NCBI GenBank assembly: GCA_964519015.1
Contig: CAZFHZ010000007.1
Coordinates: 1-61,801 of the forward strand
Direction of reading: 5' to 3'
Length of the DNA: 61,801 bases
DNA from: CAZFHZ01 sp964519015
GTDB lineage: Bacteria > Blakebacterota > Blakebacteria > Blakebacterales > CAYUVJ01
Shown here: piece after piece, positions 31,592-40,435 of the stretch
Layout: each line of letters begins with the position of its first letter
Numbering within the stretch: the first letter of the stretch is position 1
Made by a program: the position numbers and the translations under genes
Notes under the pieces: model-generated
Database searches by the model: none
What the model saw: the letters and a program-made list of their open reading frames with translations, nothing else
What the model was told of the DNA's origin: nothing

Positions 31592-34261
31592 TCAGCGCCG
31601 CGTCAGTGTACGCACCGGGTCCACCCGGGCCGCCCGCCGGGCCGGATTCCAGGTCGCGGCCGTCGCGACGGCCAGCAGCAGGAACGCAGTGACAATCAGT
31701 GTCACCGGGTCGTGCGGAGCCACCTCGAAGAGCATCCCGCGCAGGACCCCGGCCGAAGCAAGGGCACCGGCCAGTCCCAGCAGGATCCCGAGCGCCGCCA
31801 GACCCACTCCCTCGATCAGGAAGAGCCGGCCGATCCGCTCCGGACCGGCCCCCAGTGCCATGCGGATGCCGATCTCCTGCCGGCGCTGGACGACACTGTA
31901 GGCCAGTACACCCTGGATGCCGAAGGCGGCCAGGGCCACGGCCAGCGCGGCGAAGAGGGCCAGCAGGACCATCGGGTACCGCCGCTGGGCCACCGAACGC
32001 CCCACCCCTTCGTCCAGCGCCCGAAAGGAGAAGACCGATTCGTCGGTCAGCTCCCCCAACAGCCGCCGCACCATCGGCGCCGCCCGGAGCGGATCGCCCG
32101 TGACCCGGACCGCGAAGGTGGCCATCGGCCAGGTCTGCTGGGTGCAGGGGACGTAGACGGTGGGGCTGGCCTCCCGGTCCAAACCGCTGTCCCGGACATC
32201 CCCGACCACGCCCACGACCGTGAACTCGGTCGGGTCCATCGAGGTGATATCCACCTCCGGCCAGGTCCTCTGCCCGAGCGGCTCCTGGCCGGGCCAGAGC
32301 AGGTGGGCAGCCGAGCGGTTGACCACCATGGCGCCGGGCCGGCCCCGGTCCTCCTCGGCGGAGAAGGTCCGTCCCTGCAACAGCGGGATCCCCAGCGTCT
32401 CAAAGTAGCCCGGAGTGACGGAGAGATAGTAGAAGACCGGCAGTTCATCGCGGGGGGTCTCCCGTTGCGACTCGGTCCGGACCAGGGTGCGGTGCCCCCC
32501 CCCGGCCATCGGCAGGGCGGTACCACCGGCGGCGGAGACGACTCCGGGCAAGGCGGCCAGCCGCTGGGCGAGCGTGTTGTAGAACACCCCCCGCTGAACG
32601 GTGTCGTAGTCGCTCCAGTCGCGGGCCATCGAGAAGGTCAACACCCCCCGGGGATCGAAACCGGGGTCGACGGCCAGCATCCGATCGAAACTGCGGATGA
32701 GCAGACCGGCACCGGCCAACAGGGTCAGGGCGAGGGCTGTCTCGACCACGATCAGGCTGCGCCGGACCAGACGATGGCCACGACCCGGTGTGGTCCGTTC
32801 CACTCCGGCCAGCGCCGTCGCGACATCGGTCCGGATGACCTGGAGCGCGGGCAGCGTGCCGAAGAGCAGACTGGTGGCCAAGGCGATCCCGAGCGAGAAG
32901 AACAGCACCGGCCCGTCCACGGCCACTTCACCCATCCGGGGGAATCCACTGGGGATCAGTCCGGGGAGGAGTCGCGTCCCGGCCAGCGCGAGCGCCACTC
33001 CCATGACCGCACCCCCCAGTCCGAGGATCAGACTCTCGACCAGGATCTGTCGGGCGATCGTCCCCCGACCGGCCCCCAGCGCCGTGCGGACGGCCAGATC
33101 GGTCCGGCGGTCGGAGCGGGCCAGCAGCAGGCTGGCCACATTGGTGCAGGCGATGAGGAGGATCAGCACCACGGCGCCCATGAGCAGAAAAAGCAACCCC
33201 CGGACGCGGCTCGAGGTCTGCCGGCCCAGGTCGACCAGGTTGAAACCGTGGGCGGTATTGGTTTCGGGGAACTCGGTCTCGAGCTGCCGGCCCAGGGCGT
33301 CCATCCGGGTCTGCGCATCGGTCAGCAGGACGCCGGGACGCAGCCGACCGACCGCGATCAGGACCGGCCAGCCCCGCTGCTCCTTCTCCACCACCTCGTC
33401 GGTGGTGGCGGTCCAGACCTCAGCCCCGGCGACGGCGACCGGGAAATCGAACCCCGCCGGCAGCACACCGACCACCGTGTAGGTGTGCCGATTCAGCTCC
33501 AGGATCCGGCCGATCGCTCCGGGATCGCTCCCGAGCCGGCGCCGCCAGAAACCGTCGCTGACGACGACCACATCCTCCGCACCGGGGGCATCGTCTCCCG
33601 CGCTCAGCAGGCGGCCCAGGGCCGGTTCGACCCCCAGCACGCGGAAGAACTCGGCGTCCGCCCGTGCGCCCACGATGCGTTCCGGCAGTTCCTGCCCGGA
33701 GAGGGTGTGCCGCGTCGGGTGGAAGCCGCCGATCCCTTCCAGGACCCGGTTGCGCCGGCGCCACTCCTCCAGGTTGGGATAGCTGACCCCCCCCTGGTCC
33801 ATGTTCCGGGTCCGGAACGTCTCCCAGACCATGACCAGCCGGTCCGGCTCCGGGAAGGGGAGCGGCTTGAGTACCACCCCGTAAAGGACACTGTAGACCG
33901 CGGTCGTGGCGCCGATGCCCAGCGCCAGGCAGACCAGCACCGAGGCGGTGAAGCCGGGGCTGAGCCGGAGGGCACGGACGCCCTGGCGGAGTTCCCGGAG
34001 GAATCCCTCTCCGGCCTGCTCGAACGCCTCGCGGGCTAATCGGGCCCGCCCGATCCGGCGGCAGGCCCCGCCGGCCCGACCCTGGTCCCCCATCCGGCGG
34101 TCGGCCTCCGCCCGAGCCGCCGCTTCGTCCAGGCCGGCGGAGATGAGTCGGTCGACCAGTTCCTGACGGTGGAAGCGGAGCTCATCCTCGACCTGGGCAT
34201 CCACGTGCCGCGCCGCCAGGTCGAGCCGGAAGCGGCGCCGGCCGCGCTCCCGGGCGTTCAT
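31592..34261 (-). CDS. ADOP-type ABC permease with N-terminal prefix domain
   Basis: This is an 889-residue permease. The prefix domain (V-E-D-E-L-R-F-H-R-Q-E, then A-D-R-R-M-G-D) covers the first 85 residues. Two MacB-core/FtsX units follow, marked by D-L-A-V-R-T-A-L-G-A-G and Q-E-I-G-I-R-M-A-L-G-A-G-P-E-R, and the protein ends R-V-D-P-V-R-T-L. No ATPase is encoded nearby. Its ATG overlaps the stop of the upstream PadR gene, so the pair forms one transcript controlled from the CTAAG/CTTAG site at 34637-34649. The substrate is unknown. Confidence 0.93.
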   Translation of the reverse strand: MNARERGRRRFRLDLAARHVDAQVEDELRFHRQELVDRLISAGLDEAAARAEADRRMGDQGRAGGACRRIGRARLAREAFEQAGEGFLRELRQGVRALRLSPGFTASVLVCLALGIGATTAVYSVLYGVVLKPLPFPEPDRLVMVWETFRTRNMDQGGVSYPNLEEWRRRNRVLEGIGGFHPTRHTLSGQELPERIVGARADAEFFRVLGVEPALGRLLSAGDDAPGAEDVVVVSDGFWRRRLGSDPGAIGRILELNRHTYTVVGVLPAGFDFPVAVAGAEVWTATTDEVVEKEQRGWPVLIAVGRLRPGVLLTDAQTRMDALGRQLETEFPETNTAHGFNLVDLGRQTSSRVRGLLFLLMGAVVLILLIACTNVASLLLARSDRRTDLAVRTALGAGRGTIARQILVESLILGLGGAVMGVALALAGTRLLPGLIPSGFPRMGEVAVDGPVLFFSLGIALATSLLFGTLPALQVIRTDVATALAGVERTTPGRGHRLVRRSLIVVETALALTLLAGAGLLIRSFDRMLAVDPGFDPRGVLTFSMARDWSDYDTVQRGVFYNTLAQRLAALPGVVSAAGGTALPMAGGGHRTLVRTESQRETPRDELPVFYYLSVTPGYFETLGIPLLQGRTFSAEEDRGRPGAMVVNRSAAHLLWPGQEPLGQRTWPEVDITSMDPTEFTVVGVVGDVRDSGLDREASPTVYVPCTQQTWPMATFAVRVTGDPLRAAPMVRRLLGELTDESVFSFRALDEGVGRSVAQRRYPMVLLALFAALAVALAAFGIQGVLAYSVVQRRQEIGIRMALGAGPERIGRLFLIEGVGLAALGILLGLAGALASAGVLRGMLFEVAPHDPVTLIVTAFLLLAVATAATWNPARRAARVDPVRTLTRR

Positions 34262-34608
34262 GACAGTTCTTCCAGGGAGACCTGGAGGATCCGGCTGACG
34301 GCCAACGTGTGCCGCTCCCAGATCCGGACCGCCCGTTCCAGCTCCCGCTTACCCCGCCGGGTAAGCGAGTAGTACCTGGCCTGACGCCCCTTGTCGGAGA
34401 CCCGCCATTCGGCCTCCAGCAGCCCCTCCTTATGGAGCCGGTGGAGGGCCGGGTAGAGGGCGGCATCCTCGATCTGGAGGAAGTCGTCGGAACCGGTGCG
34501 GATCCGGTCGAGCACGGCCAGTCCATGCTGGGGACCGTGGACGCTGATGGTCTTCAGGATCAGCACATCGACCAGGCCGTAGAGGTGGCGGGCCATGAGG
34601 CGGGACAT
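34258..34608 (-). CDS. PadR family transcriptional regulator
   Basis: This is a 116-residue winged-helix regulator with the PadR pattern: G-L-V-D-V-L-I-L-K-T-I, then I-E-D-A-A-L-Y-P-A-L-H-R-L-H-K-E-G-L, then the wing G-R-Q-A-R-Y-Y-S-L-T-R-R-G. It ends in a short C-terminal helix (R-I-W-E-R-H-T-L-A-V-S-R-I-L). It is coupled to the permease by an ATGA overlap and probably autoregulates through the palindrome 29 bases upstream of its start. Confidence 0.93.
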   Translation of the reverse strand: MSRLMARHLYGLVDVLILKTISVHGPQHGLAVLDRIRTGSDDFLQIEDAALYPALHRLHKEGLLEAEWRVSDKGRQARYYSLTRRGKRELERAVRIWERHTLAVSRILQVSLEELS

Positions 34609-34918
34609 GGGCGTCTCCGGGATGGCGGTCCATAGCCTAAGTTTCTTAGATAACTAATTCAGGATACGTTGCCGACGGGCGTCCGGTTCCCGGGAATCGA
34701 CTTCGTCGAGGTCGAAGAGGACCCGGTTGTGAGTCGGTGTTCGTCGGCACCCCCCCAGTGTCCCGATCACTCCGGCGGGAAGAAGAAGACGAGCGGGCGC
34801 CATACCCTGAGGCGCCAGTAGAGTTCGTTGTGCTGACTGCGCTGCGCTTCAGCGAATTTCCCCGCCTCCAGGCCGAGGGGTTCCAGTTCCCTTCACCCCG
34901 CTGGACGGTCACACGGGC
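34609..34918. other. 310-base intergenic stretch with PadR control region and decayed frames
   Basis: The left part holds the operator at 34637-34656. The remainder (34657-34918) contains two overlapping short minus-strand frames. One spans 34767-34892 and ends in a Trp/Phe-rich N-E-L-Y-W-R-L-R-V-W-R-P-L-V-F-F-F segment. The second, 34654-34770, begins at a GTG that overlaps the first stop (GTGA) and ends near D-E-V-D-S-R-E-P-D-A-R. Both look more protein-like than chance, and a run of seven Gs lies nearby, so a frameshifted or decayed small gene is possible. No start or ribosome site is convincing. Confidence 0.35.
34637..34656. promoter_or_regulatory. tandem TTAG/CTAA palindromes upstream of the PadR-permease pair
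   Basis: CTAAG (34637-34641) and CTTAG (34645-34649) form a perfect palindrome with a 3-base centre. The neighbouring TTAGATAACTAA (34646-34657) adds a second, overlapping inverted pair. The site is AT-rich in a GC-rich genome and lies 29-49 bases before the PadR start, where an autorepressor would block the promoter. The CTAA/TTAG core also appears in the operator at 17763-17783. Confidence 0.55.
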
Positions 34919-37609
34919 TCAGGCCGGTGGAAGCTGCAACCGACGCAAGCGGTCGGCAATACGATCGTCACCAGGTATCGCCGACCGGCCGGCGGTGTAG
35001 ACGTCGATCGCGTCACGGATACGACCCTGCTTTTCTAACAGGTATCCAAGGGTGAGGTAGGTGTCGGCGTGATCCGGCCAGACGCGCAGGTTGTCTCGTA
35101 GGACCTCCTCGGCCCCGCGGGCATCACCTCCGTTGAGCAGAACAAGTCCCAGGGTCTGGCCGATCTCGGGTCGGTGAGCTCCGGCCTCGATCGCTCGACG
35201 GAAGTACCTTGCGGCGTCCTCCCACCTGGAATCTTGCGTCGCGATCATGCCCAGGTTCACCCAGGCTTCGCCCAAATCCGGGCTCAGCTCGACCGCGCGT
35301 TCGAACGACGAGGACGCCTGGGCCCAGTGTTCCAGCTGGACGTAGACGTATCCGAGGTCGTTCCAGATTTCGCCGTCGTTGGGATCCAGACGGGCCGCCG
35401 CCTCGAGATCCGACTGGGCCGAGTTCATATCCGCCAGTCCCATCCTGATGCCGGCCCGCGTCTTCAGATACTCCACCCGGTCAATCGTTCCAAGTCGGCC
35501 TCGGGGAAGCAGACTGTCTGCAGCGGCATATTCTCCCTGGAGGGAGAGGGCGCGGGCCAGTTCCAGGCGTACCTGCCGGTTGTGCGGTTCCAGCTCGTTC
35601 GCCTTCCAGAGAACCGCTACCGCCTCGGACCGATCGCCGATCTCGGCATAGAATTCGGCAAGGTCCAGCCAGGTCTCGATCCGTTCCGGCGCCGTCCGGA
35701 CCGCCGCCTGGAACTCGTTCCTCGCCGCCAAGATCAGGCCAAGACGAAGCCACGCCCTGCCGAGTTGCAGATGCTTCCAGCTCCAGCCATCACGGCTCTG
35801 GGGATCGAGATTCTGCAGTTCCCCCAGCTGGAATGCGGGCGCCCAGGCATCCATGATGGCGGCGTGCCGGCGCAGATCCTGCTCGGTCGGCTGATACCCG
35901 GGGGCTTCGATCCGGAACAGGACTCCCTGTGGAACGAGTACTCCATAAACCTGCTCTGGTGGTAGCTCGACCGGACTGAGGAAGAGTGGACGTCCCTGGT
36001 CGAGGTTGGCCTTGACGAGTTCCACGGCGGCGACGCTGTGCGGCATCCGTTCATATGCACGATCGAGTGCAGGGACGACCAGCCCGGGTACGGACCGGCG
36101 CAGTTGTTCCTGGTACCACTGCTCTCGGGCGAGCAGGAGATAGATGCCATGCAGATCAGGGTACTCATTCCGCCGCCGATCGAATTCCCAGAGCATGAAG
36201 GCGGTGGCATTATCCTCGCAGAAGACCAGGCCGCGAACGGTCTGATCCGGTTCGGGCTCCCCCGCGACCGAGGCGATGACCGCCCGGGTGTATGTCTCGG
36301 CACCACCTGCTGCGGGTTGTGTGTGCTTCCCCCAATCCTCCGCGATCCGCCGGCCCGGCCCAATGACCAGGAACAGCCCCATGCCGGCCAGGGCGAGGTT
36401 CCTCCCCCAGAGGGGACCCAGGACGGCGACCAGCCGTTCAGCTACGATCACGCCGGTCAGTGCGCTACCGAGTACGATCCAGAGATGAAAGGGGAGCAGA
36501 GCATCATCGATTATGTCGAGTCCGACGAGGAGGAAGGCCAGAGGGACAAGCAGGTAGACGAACGAGATGAGTCCCAGCCGCCGGTTCCGTATTCCCGCCA
36601 GGAGCCAACCGAGCAGTGACAGGATGAGGACGATCCATCCGGTGTCAGCGGCGATCCGAGCCCAGATGTTCAGGGGAGTGATCGGCTCATACGTGCCCGG
36701 CCGGGCCCGGATCTCGGCAGCCGTAATCAGTCGCAGGAAGTTCCTGAGGGTCGAAGCACCCCCCCAGTCATAGGGCGGTCTCAGCCCCGCCCGCAAAGGG
36801 AGCAGCAGGTAGACGGATACCCCCAAAACCAGGAAGAGCAAAAGGGGCATCACGATGCGGAGGACAGTCCATCCTTCCTCACCCTCATTCCCAGCGACGG
36901 GCGGACGGTGTCCAGGATATGGTGTCCAGAAGAGCAGGATGGCCAGGGCCGGATAGTACAGGATGATCGTGACGTGGTTGCCGAGTGCGAGACCGGCCAG
37001 GTAGGCCATCAAGATCGGGTAGCGCCACCCACCCGGTAGCCCCCACCATCCGCCGCCGGCCTGGATTCGGCCATCCGGGATATACCGGGGATATTCCACC
37101 TGCTGCACGCTGATCAGTCCGCAGAGGATGAGCAGTCCGGCGAACAGGGTGTGGATGGTATAGACCTCGGCGACGATCGCCTGGTCCACGAACACGCCCA
37201 TGCCGGCGAGGATGATCGGAGGCAGCAGCGCGGCTACGATCTTGATCACCCGCGGCAACGGTCCGAGCTGGAGCATGAGGAAGAGCCGCGTTGAGATAGC
37301 CGTCATGAGTGCGCAGGTCCCTCCCGCCGCGAGAGCGGAGAGCAGGTTCGCCGAGGTGACGGGAGAGATCAGCCAGCCGGCGAATAGGACCGCCAGCCGG
37401 CCCCCCAGGGAGTAGATCGGGTAGCCTGTCGGATGGGCAATCCCGAGACTGGATGCGACTCCGATGAACTCGGCTCCGTCGCGCCAGTTGGCCCAGGGAT
37501 TGAGTTGCAGCAGAAAGATCAGGGAGCCCACGAGCCCGACGATGAGCGCAGTCAGCAGGGACGTCTTGAACGCCGCATCCGAGGTTGACCGGTGATTGGC
37601 GACGCTCAT
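34919..37609 (-). CDS. DUF2723 membrane glycosyltransferase (GT117-like) with C-terminal TPR repeats
   Basis: The protein is 896 aa from ATG 37607-37609, which has AGGA nearby. The frame is open to 37663, but that would overlap the GT2 gene and lacks a better start. Residues 15-440 are a polytopic membrane domain. The first loop carries R-D-G-A-E-F-I-G-V-A-S-S-L-G-I-A-H-P-T-G-Y-P, the DUF2723 signature with the acidic residues typical of GT-C O-mannosyltransferases. From about residue 640 onward come at least six TPR units (for example L-D-P-N-D-G-E-I-W-N-D-L-G-Y-V-Y). It probably transfers a lipid-linked sugar to exported proteins. It is last in the operon with GT2 and asparagine synthase. 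Confidence 0.88.
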   Translation of the reverse strand: MSVANHRSTSDAAFKTSLLTALIVGLVGSLIFLLQLNPWANWRDGAEFIGVASSLGIAHPTGYPIYSLGGRLAVLFAGWLISPVTSANLLSALAAGGTCALMTAISTRLFLMLQLGPLPRVIKIVAALLPPIILAGMGVFVDQAIVAEVYTIHTLFAGLLILCGLISVQQVEYPRYIPDGRIQAGGGWWGLPGGWRYPILMAYLAGLALGNHVTIILYYPALAILLFWTPYPGHRPPVAGNEGEEGWTVLRIVMPLLLFLVLGVSVYLLLPLRAGLRPPYDWGGASTLRNFLRLITAAEIRARPGTYEPITPLNIWARIAADTGWIVLILSLLGWLLAGIRNRRLGLISFVYLLVPLAFLLVGLDIIDDALLPFHLWIVLGSALTGVIVAERLVAVLGPLWGRNLALAGMGLFLVIGPGRRIAEDWGKHTQPAAGGAETYTRAVIASVAGEPEPDQTVRGLVFCEDNATAFMLWEFDRRRNEYPDLHGIYLLLAREQWYQEQLRRSVPGLVVPALDRAYERMPHSVAAVELVKANLDQGRPLFLSPVELPPEQVYGVLVPQGVLFRIEAPGYQPTEQDLRRHAAIMDAWAPAFQLGELQNLDPQSRDGWSWKHLQLGRAWLRLGLILAARNEFQAAVRTAPERIETWLDLAEFYAEIGDRSEAVAVLWKANELEPHNRQVRLELARALSLQGEYAAADSLLPRGRLGTIDRVEYLKTRAGIRMGLADMNSAQSDLEAAARLDPNDGEIWNDLGYVYVQLEHWAQASSSFERAVELSPDLGEAWVNLGMIATQDSRWEDAARYFRRAIEAGAHRPEIGQTLGLVLLNGGDARGAEEVLRDNLRVWPDHADTYLTLGYLLEKQGRIRDAIDVYTAGRSAIPGDDRIADRLRRLQLPPA

Positions 37610-37637
37610 GCCGGACGTTCCTCGCTCCGGGCGATAC

Positions 37638-38567
37638 TCATGGATGGATGTCGTCCACGGCATCCTGCTTGCGGTGCAGGACGACCATCAGGTCCGCGAG
37701 CAATCCGGCGATTGCTATCATGATGGCGAAGACAAGGATGATGACGTCCGCGCCGCCGATGTCGTGGAAGATGAACCAGTCACTGATGGTCTTTATCGCG
37801 CCGATGGCGAAGACGATAAAACTCAACGGCAGGAATATCCGGAGAGGCCGGAAGTACATGATGGTCCGGATCACCAGCTGGACGTAATTGTTGGTGTCGA
37901 TGAGCGGATGGAAGGAAGAACGTCCCCCTTTCCTCCTGTAATAGTCCACATCCACGAACTTCACCCGCCGCCGGTTGGTCAGGAAGGCCAGGGTGATGGT
38001 GCTCTCCCAGGAATGCGACTCGGGAAGCAGGTAGAAGTATTTAAGGGCGACCGACTTCCGGAACGCCCTCAGACCGGAGTTGAGGTCGGGGATCCGAGTC
38101 TGGGCCAGGTAGGAGGCCAGCATCCGGATCAGCCACTTGACCGGTGTCCGGAAGGGTGATCGGGCCACATGCCGGCCCGTGCGCGACCCGACGACCATGT
38201 CGTACTCGGTGAGATAACCCACCAGATGGGGCATCTCGTGGTTGGGGTAGGTGCCGTCGGCATCGGTCGTGATGAGCCACTCATACCGAGCGGCTCGGAT
38301 TCCCGTCATCCGGGCTGCCCCAACGCCCCGGTTGGAGTCGTGCTGGAGAAGACGCACGTCGGGCATGCCGGCGATAATCGCGGCCGTGCCGTCGGTGGAG
38401 CCGTCGTCCACAACGATGATCTCATAGTCCATCCCGGTTTCGGCAAAGGCTTCTCGGATGGCGGTGAGATCGCCTGCGATCGTCGCTTCCTCGTTGAAGG
38501 CGGGCAGGATGACGCTGATCGGCTGTGAGTTCATGGCATCCAAGGTATGACGAACCTCCTCCTTCAT
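37638..38567 (-). CDS. GT2 glycosyltransferase with C-terminal membrane segments (polyprenyl-phosphate type)
   Basis: This is a protein of about 309 residues. The GT-A domain has S-V-I-L-P-A-F-N-E-E at the N-terminus, V-V-D-D-G-S-T-D-G-T, and the metal-binding D-A-D-G-T-Y (D-x-D). The later S-G-L-R-A-F-R is typical of dolichyl/polyprenyl-phosphate mannosyl- or glucosyltransferases. Two C-terminal membrane helices follow a positively charged stretch. The start is ATG 38565-38567, sharing TGATG with the asnB stop; a Met at 38534 is an alternative because AAGGAGGAGG lies between the two. It likely makes the lipid-linked sugar donor used by the DUF2723 enzyme encoded next. Confidence 0.9.
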   Translation of the reverse strand: MKEEVRHTLDAMNSQPISVILPAFNEEATIAGDLTAIREAFAETGMDYEIIVVDDGSTDGTAAIIAGMPDVRLLQHDSNRGVGAARMTGIRAARYEWLITTDADGTYPNHEMPHLVGYLTEYDMVVGSRTGRHVARSPFRTPVKWLIRMLASYLAQTRIPDLNSGLRAFRKSVALKYFYLLPESHSWESTITLAFLTNRRRVKFVDVDYYRRKGGRSSFHPLIDTNNYVQLVIRTIMYFRPLRIFLPLSFIVFAIGAIKTISDWFIFHDIGGADVIILVFAIMIAIAGLLADLMVVLHRKQDAVDDIHP

Positions 38568-40435
38568 CAATCGGCCCAGAGCAGGAAGGACAGCAGACAG
38601 GTCAGCCGGCGCGTATGATCGGCTCGGCCTGAGCAGTGTTCCGCGAGCAGGCGTTCCATCTCTGTCCGTTCGAACAGTTCGGTCCGGCCGGCAGCGTCCC
38701 CGATGATTTGACGCGCGAACTCATGCAGCGGTCCGCGAAGCCATGGACCGCCGGGAACCAGGAATCCCTTCTTGGGCATACGGACACACTCCCGGGGTAG
38801 CGTCTCCTTCATCGCCTGGCGGATGAGGTACTTGGTTGTGGCTCCCCGAAGTTTCCACTGCCAAGGAATCCGGGCGGCGAACTCGATGATCTCGGTGTCC
38901 AGCAGCGGAGCCCGGCATTCCTGTGAATGCGCCGAGGTGACGATATCAATTGGATATAGTGTGTCATCCGGCAAGAAGGTCTTGAAATCGAGGTACATGA
39001 GCCGATTGATAAGCTCGGATTCCTCGATCCGATCGAGATGTTGGGCGAAGACGTCGAATGGGTCCGAAGTCCCGATCCGTACCTGCAGCTCGGGGGTGAA
39101 GAGAGCCTGCCGCTGGTCGGCGCTGAAGACCTCCTTGAAGCGGAGATGGGCCCGTTCCGGATCGAGTGAGGCCCCGGCCACGAAGGACTTGGCCTTGAAA
39201 TCGAAGGACATCCGCTGGTACGAAGCCGGCAGCCGGTTGACCAATCGTTCGATGAGTCCGCGACGCAGCATTCCGGGCACTCGTCGGTAGATGCGGGCTA
39301 TCCGGGCGGCCAGGTAGGTCGGGTAACCGCCGAAGAGCTCGTCCCCACCGGCACCAACGTAGACGACGGTAACTCCCTCGTCGTGCGAGAAGCGGGAGAG
39401 CCGGGAATGTGCCAGATAGGTCCAGTCACCATGCGGCTCATCGAGCTGATTGATCGCGTAAGGCAGCTCCTCTCGTACCAGATCGGGAGTGAGGATACAC
39501 TCGTGGTGGTCGGTCCCGAATCGTTCACTCACCTTCCTGGCGACCTCGAGTTCGTTGTAGGTGGTTTCTTCATAGCCGACCGTGTAGGTGCGTACTCGGT
39601 CGACGTGCCGGGTCATCATGGCCACCAGACTCGCCGAATCCAATCCCCCGGAGAGGAACACTCCGGTCGGCACCTCACTCTGCAGATGCCGCCGCACCGC
39701 CTCATCCAACAGGGAACGGAAGGCCGGGATCAGGTCCTCACGGCGCGGTTTCCAGTCACTGCTATAACACAGGTTCCAGAAGCGCCGCCGATCCGTACGT
39801 CCCCCTTCAACGATCACACACTCCCCTGGCATGACTCGACGGATGTGCCGGTAGAGGGTGGAGGGAGCGCTCGTGTAGTAGAAGGAGAAGTAGTGGTCGA
39901 GCGCCTGGTAATCCCAGTCCCGCGGGAATCCAGGTATGACCAGTAGCGCTTTCATCTCCGAGGCGAAGTAGAGACTCCCCGCCCATTCCGCGATAAAGAG
40001 CGGTTTCATGCCCGCGCGGTCACGGGCGAGGATCAGCCGTTGGCGTCGCGCATCCCACAAGGCCAGCGCGAACATCCCGTTCAGTCGCTCGAGGAAGTGC
40101 TCGGGGTCCTGCTCATAAAGATGGACCAGGACTTCGGTATCGCACCGGGTCCGGAAGGTATGCCCCCGTTGCTCCAGCTCACGGCGCAGGTCGTTGTGGT
40201 TGTAGATCTCGCCGTTGAAGACGACCCAGACCGTTTCGTCCTCGTTCGGGAGCGGTTGGTGCCCGCCGGCGATATCAATCACAGCCAGCCGTCGCGCGCC
40301 CATGATGAGCGGACCGTCACGAATGGTGCCGGCATCATCCGGTCCACGGTGATTCAGACGCCCGAGCGCCGTTTCAAGGATGCTCGGATCGGGCGGTGTC
40401 CCGTCAATCGCAATCTGTCCGAAGATGCCGCACAT
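38567..40435 (-). CDS. asnB: asparagine synthase (glutamine-hydrolysing), AsnB type
   Basis: This is a 622-residue enzyme. The N-terminal M-C-G-I-F-G supplies Cys2 as the class II amidotransferase nucleophile after Met removal; N-H-R-G-P-D-D (28-34) and F-N-G-E-I-Y-N (73-79) complete the glutaminase. The synthetase domain has the PPi motif S-G-G-L-D-S (262-267). I use ATG 40435, preceded by AGGA, rather than upstream frame extensions, because the Cys must be residue 2. In glycan gene clusters, AsnB relatives often amidate sugar acids rather than make free asparagine, and the downstream GT2 and DUF2723 genes make that a possibility. Confidence 0.94.
   Translation of the reverse strand: MCGIFGQIAIDGTPPDPSILETALGRLNHRGPDDAGTIRDGPLIMGARRLAVIDIAGGHQPLPNEDETVWVVFNGEIYNHNDLRRELEQRGHTFRTRCDTEVLVHLYEQDPEHFLERLNGMFALALWDARRQRLILARDRAGMKPLFIAEWAGSLYFASEMKALLVIPGFPRDWDYQALDHYFSFYYTSAPSTLYRHIRRVMPGECVIVEGGRTDRRRFWNLCYSSDWKPRREDLIPAFRSLLDEAVRRHLQSEVPTGVFLSGGLDSASLVAMMTRHVDRVRTYTVGYEETTYNELEVARKVSERFGTDHHECILTPDLVREELPYAINQLDEPHGDWTYLAHSRLSRFSHDEGVTVVYVGAGGDELFGGYPTYLAARIARIYRRVPGMLRRGLIERLVNRLPASYQRMSFDFKAKSFVAGASLDPERAHLRFKEVFSADQRQALFTPELQVRIGTSDPFDVFAQHLDRIEESELINRLMYLDFKTFLPDDTLYPIDIVTSAHSQECRAPLLDTEIIEFAARIPWQWKLRGATTKYLIRQAMKETLPRECVRMPKKGFLVPGGPWLRGPLHEFARQIIGDAAGRTELFERTEMERLLAEHCSGRADHTRRLTCLLSFLLWAD

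Noticed and set aside
31373..34039. Plus-strand 888-codon open frame
   Set aside because: It is the antisense shadow of the ADOP permease at 31592-34261, with no domain or ribosome site.
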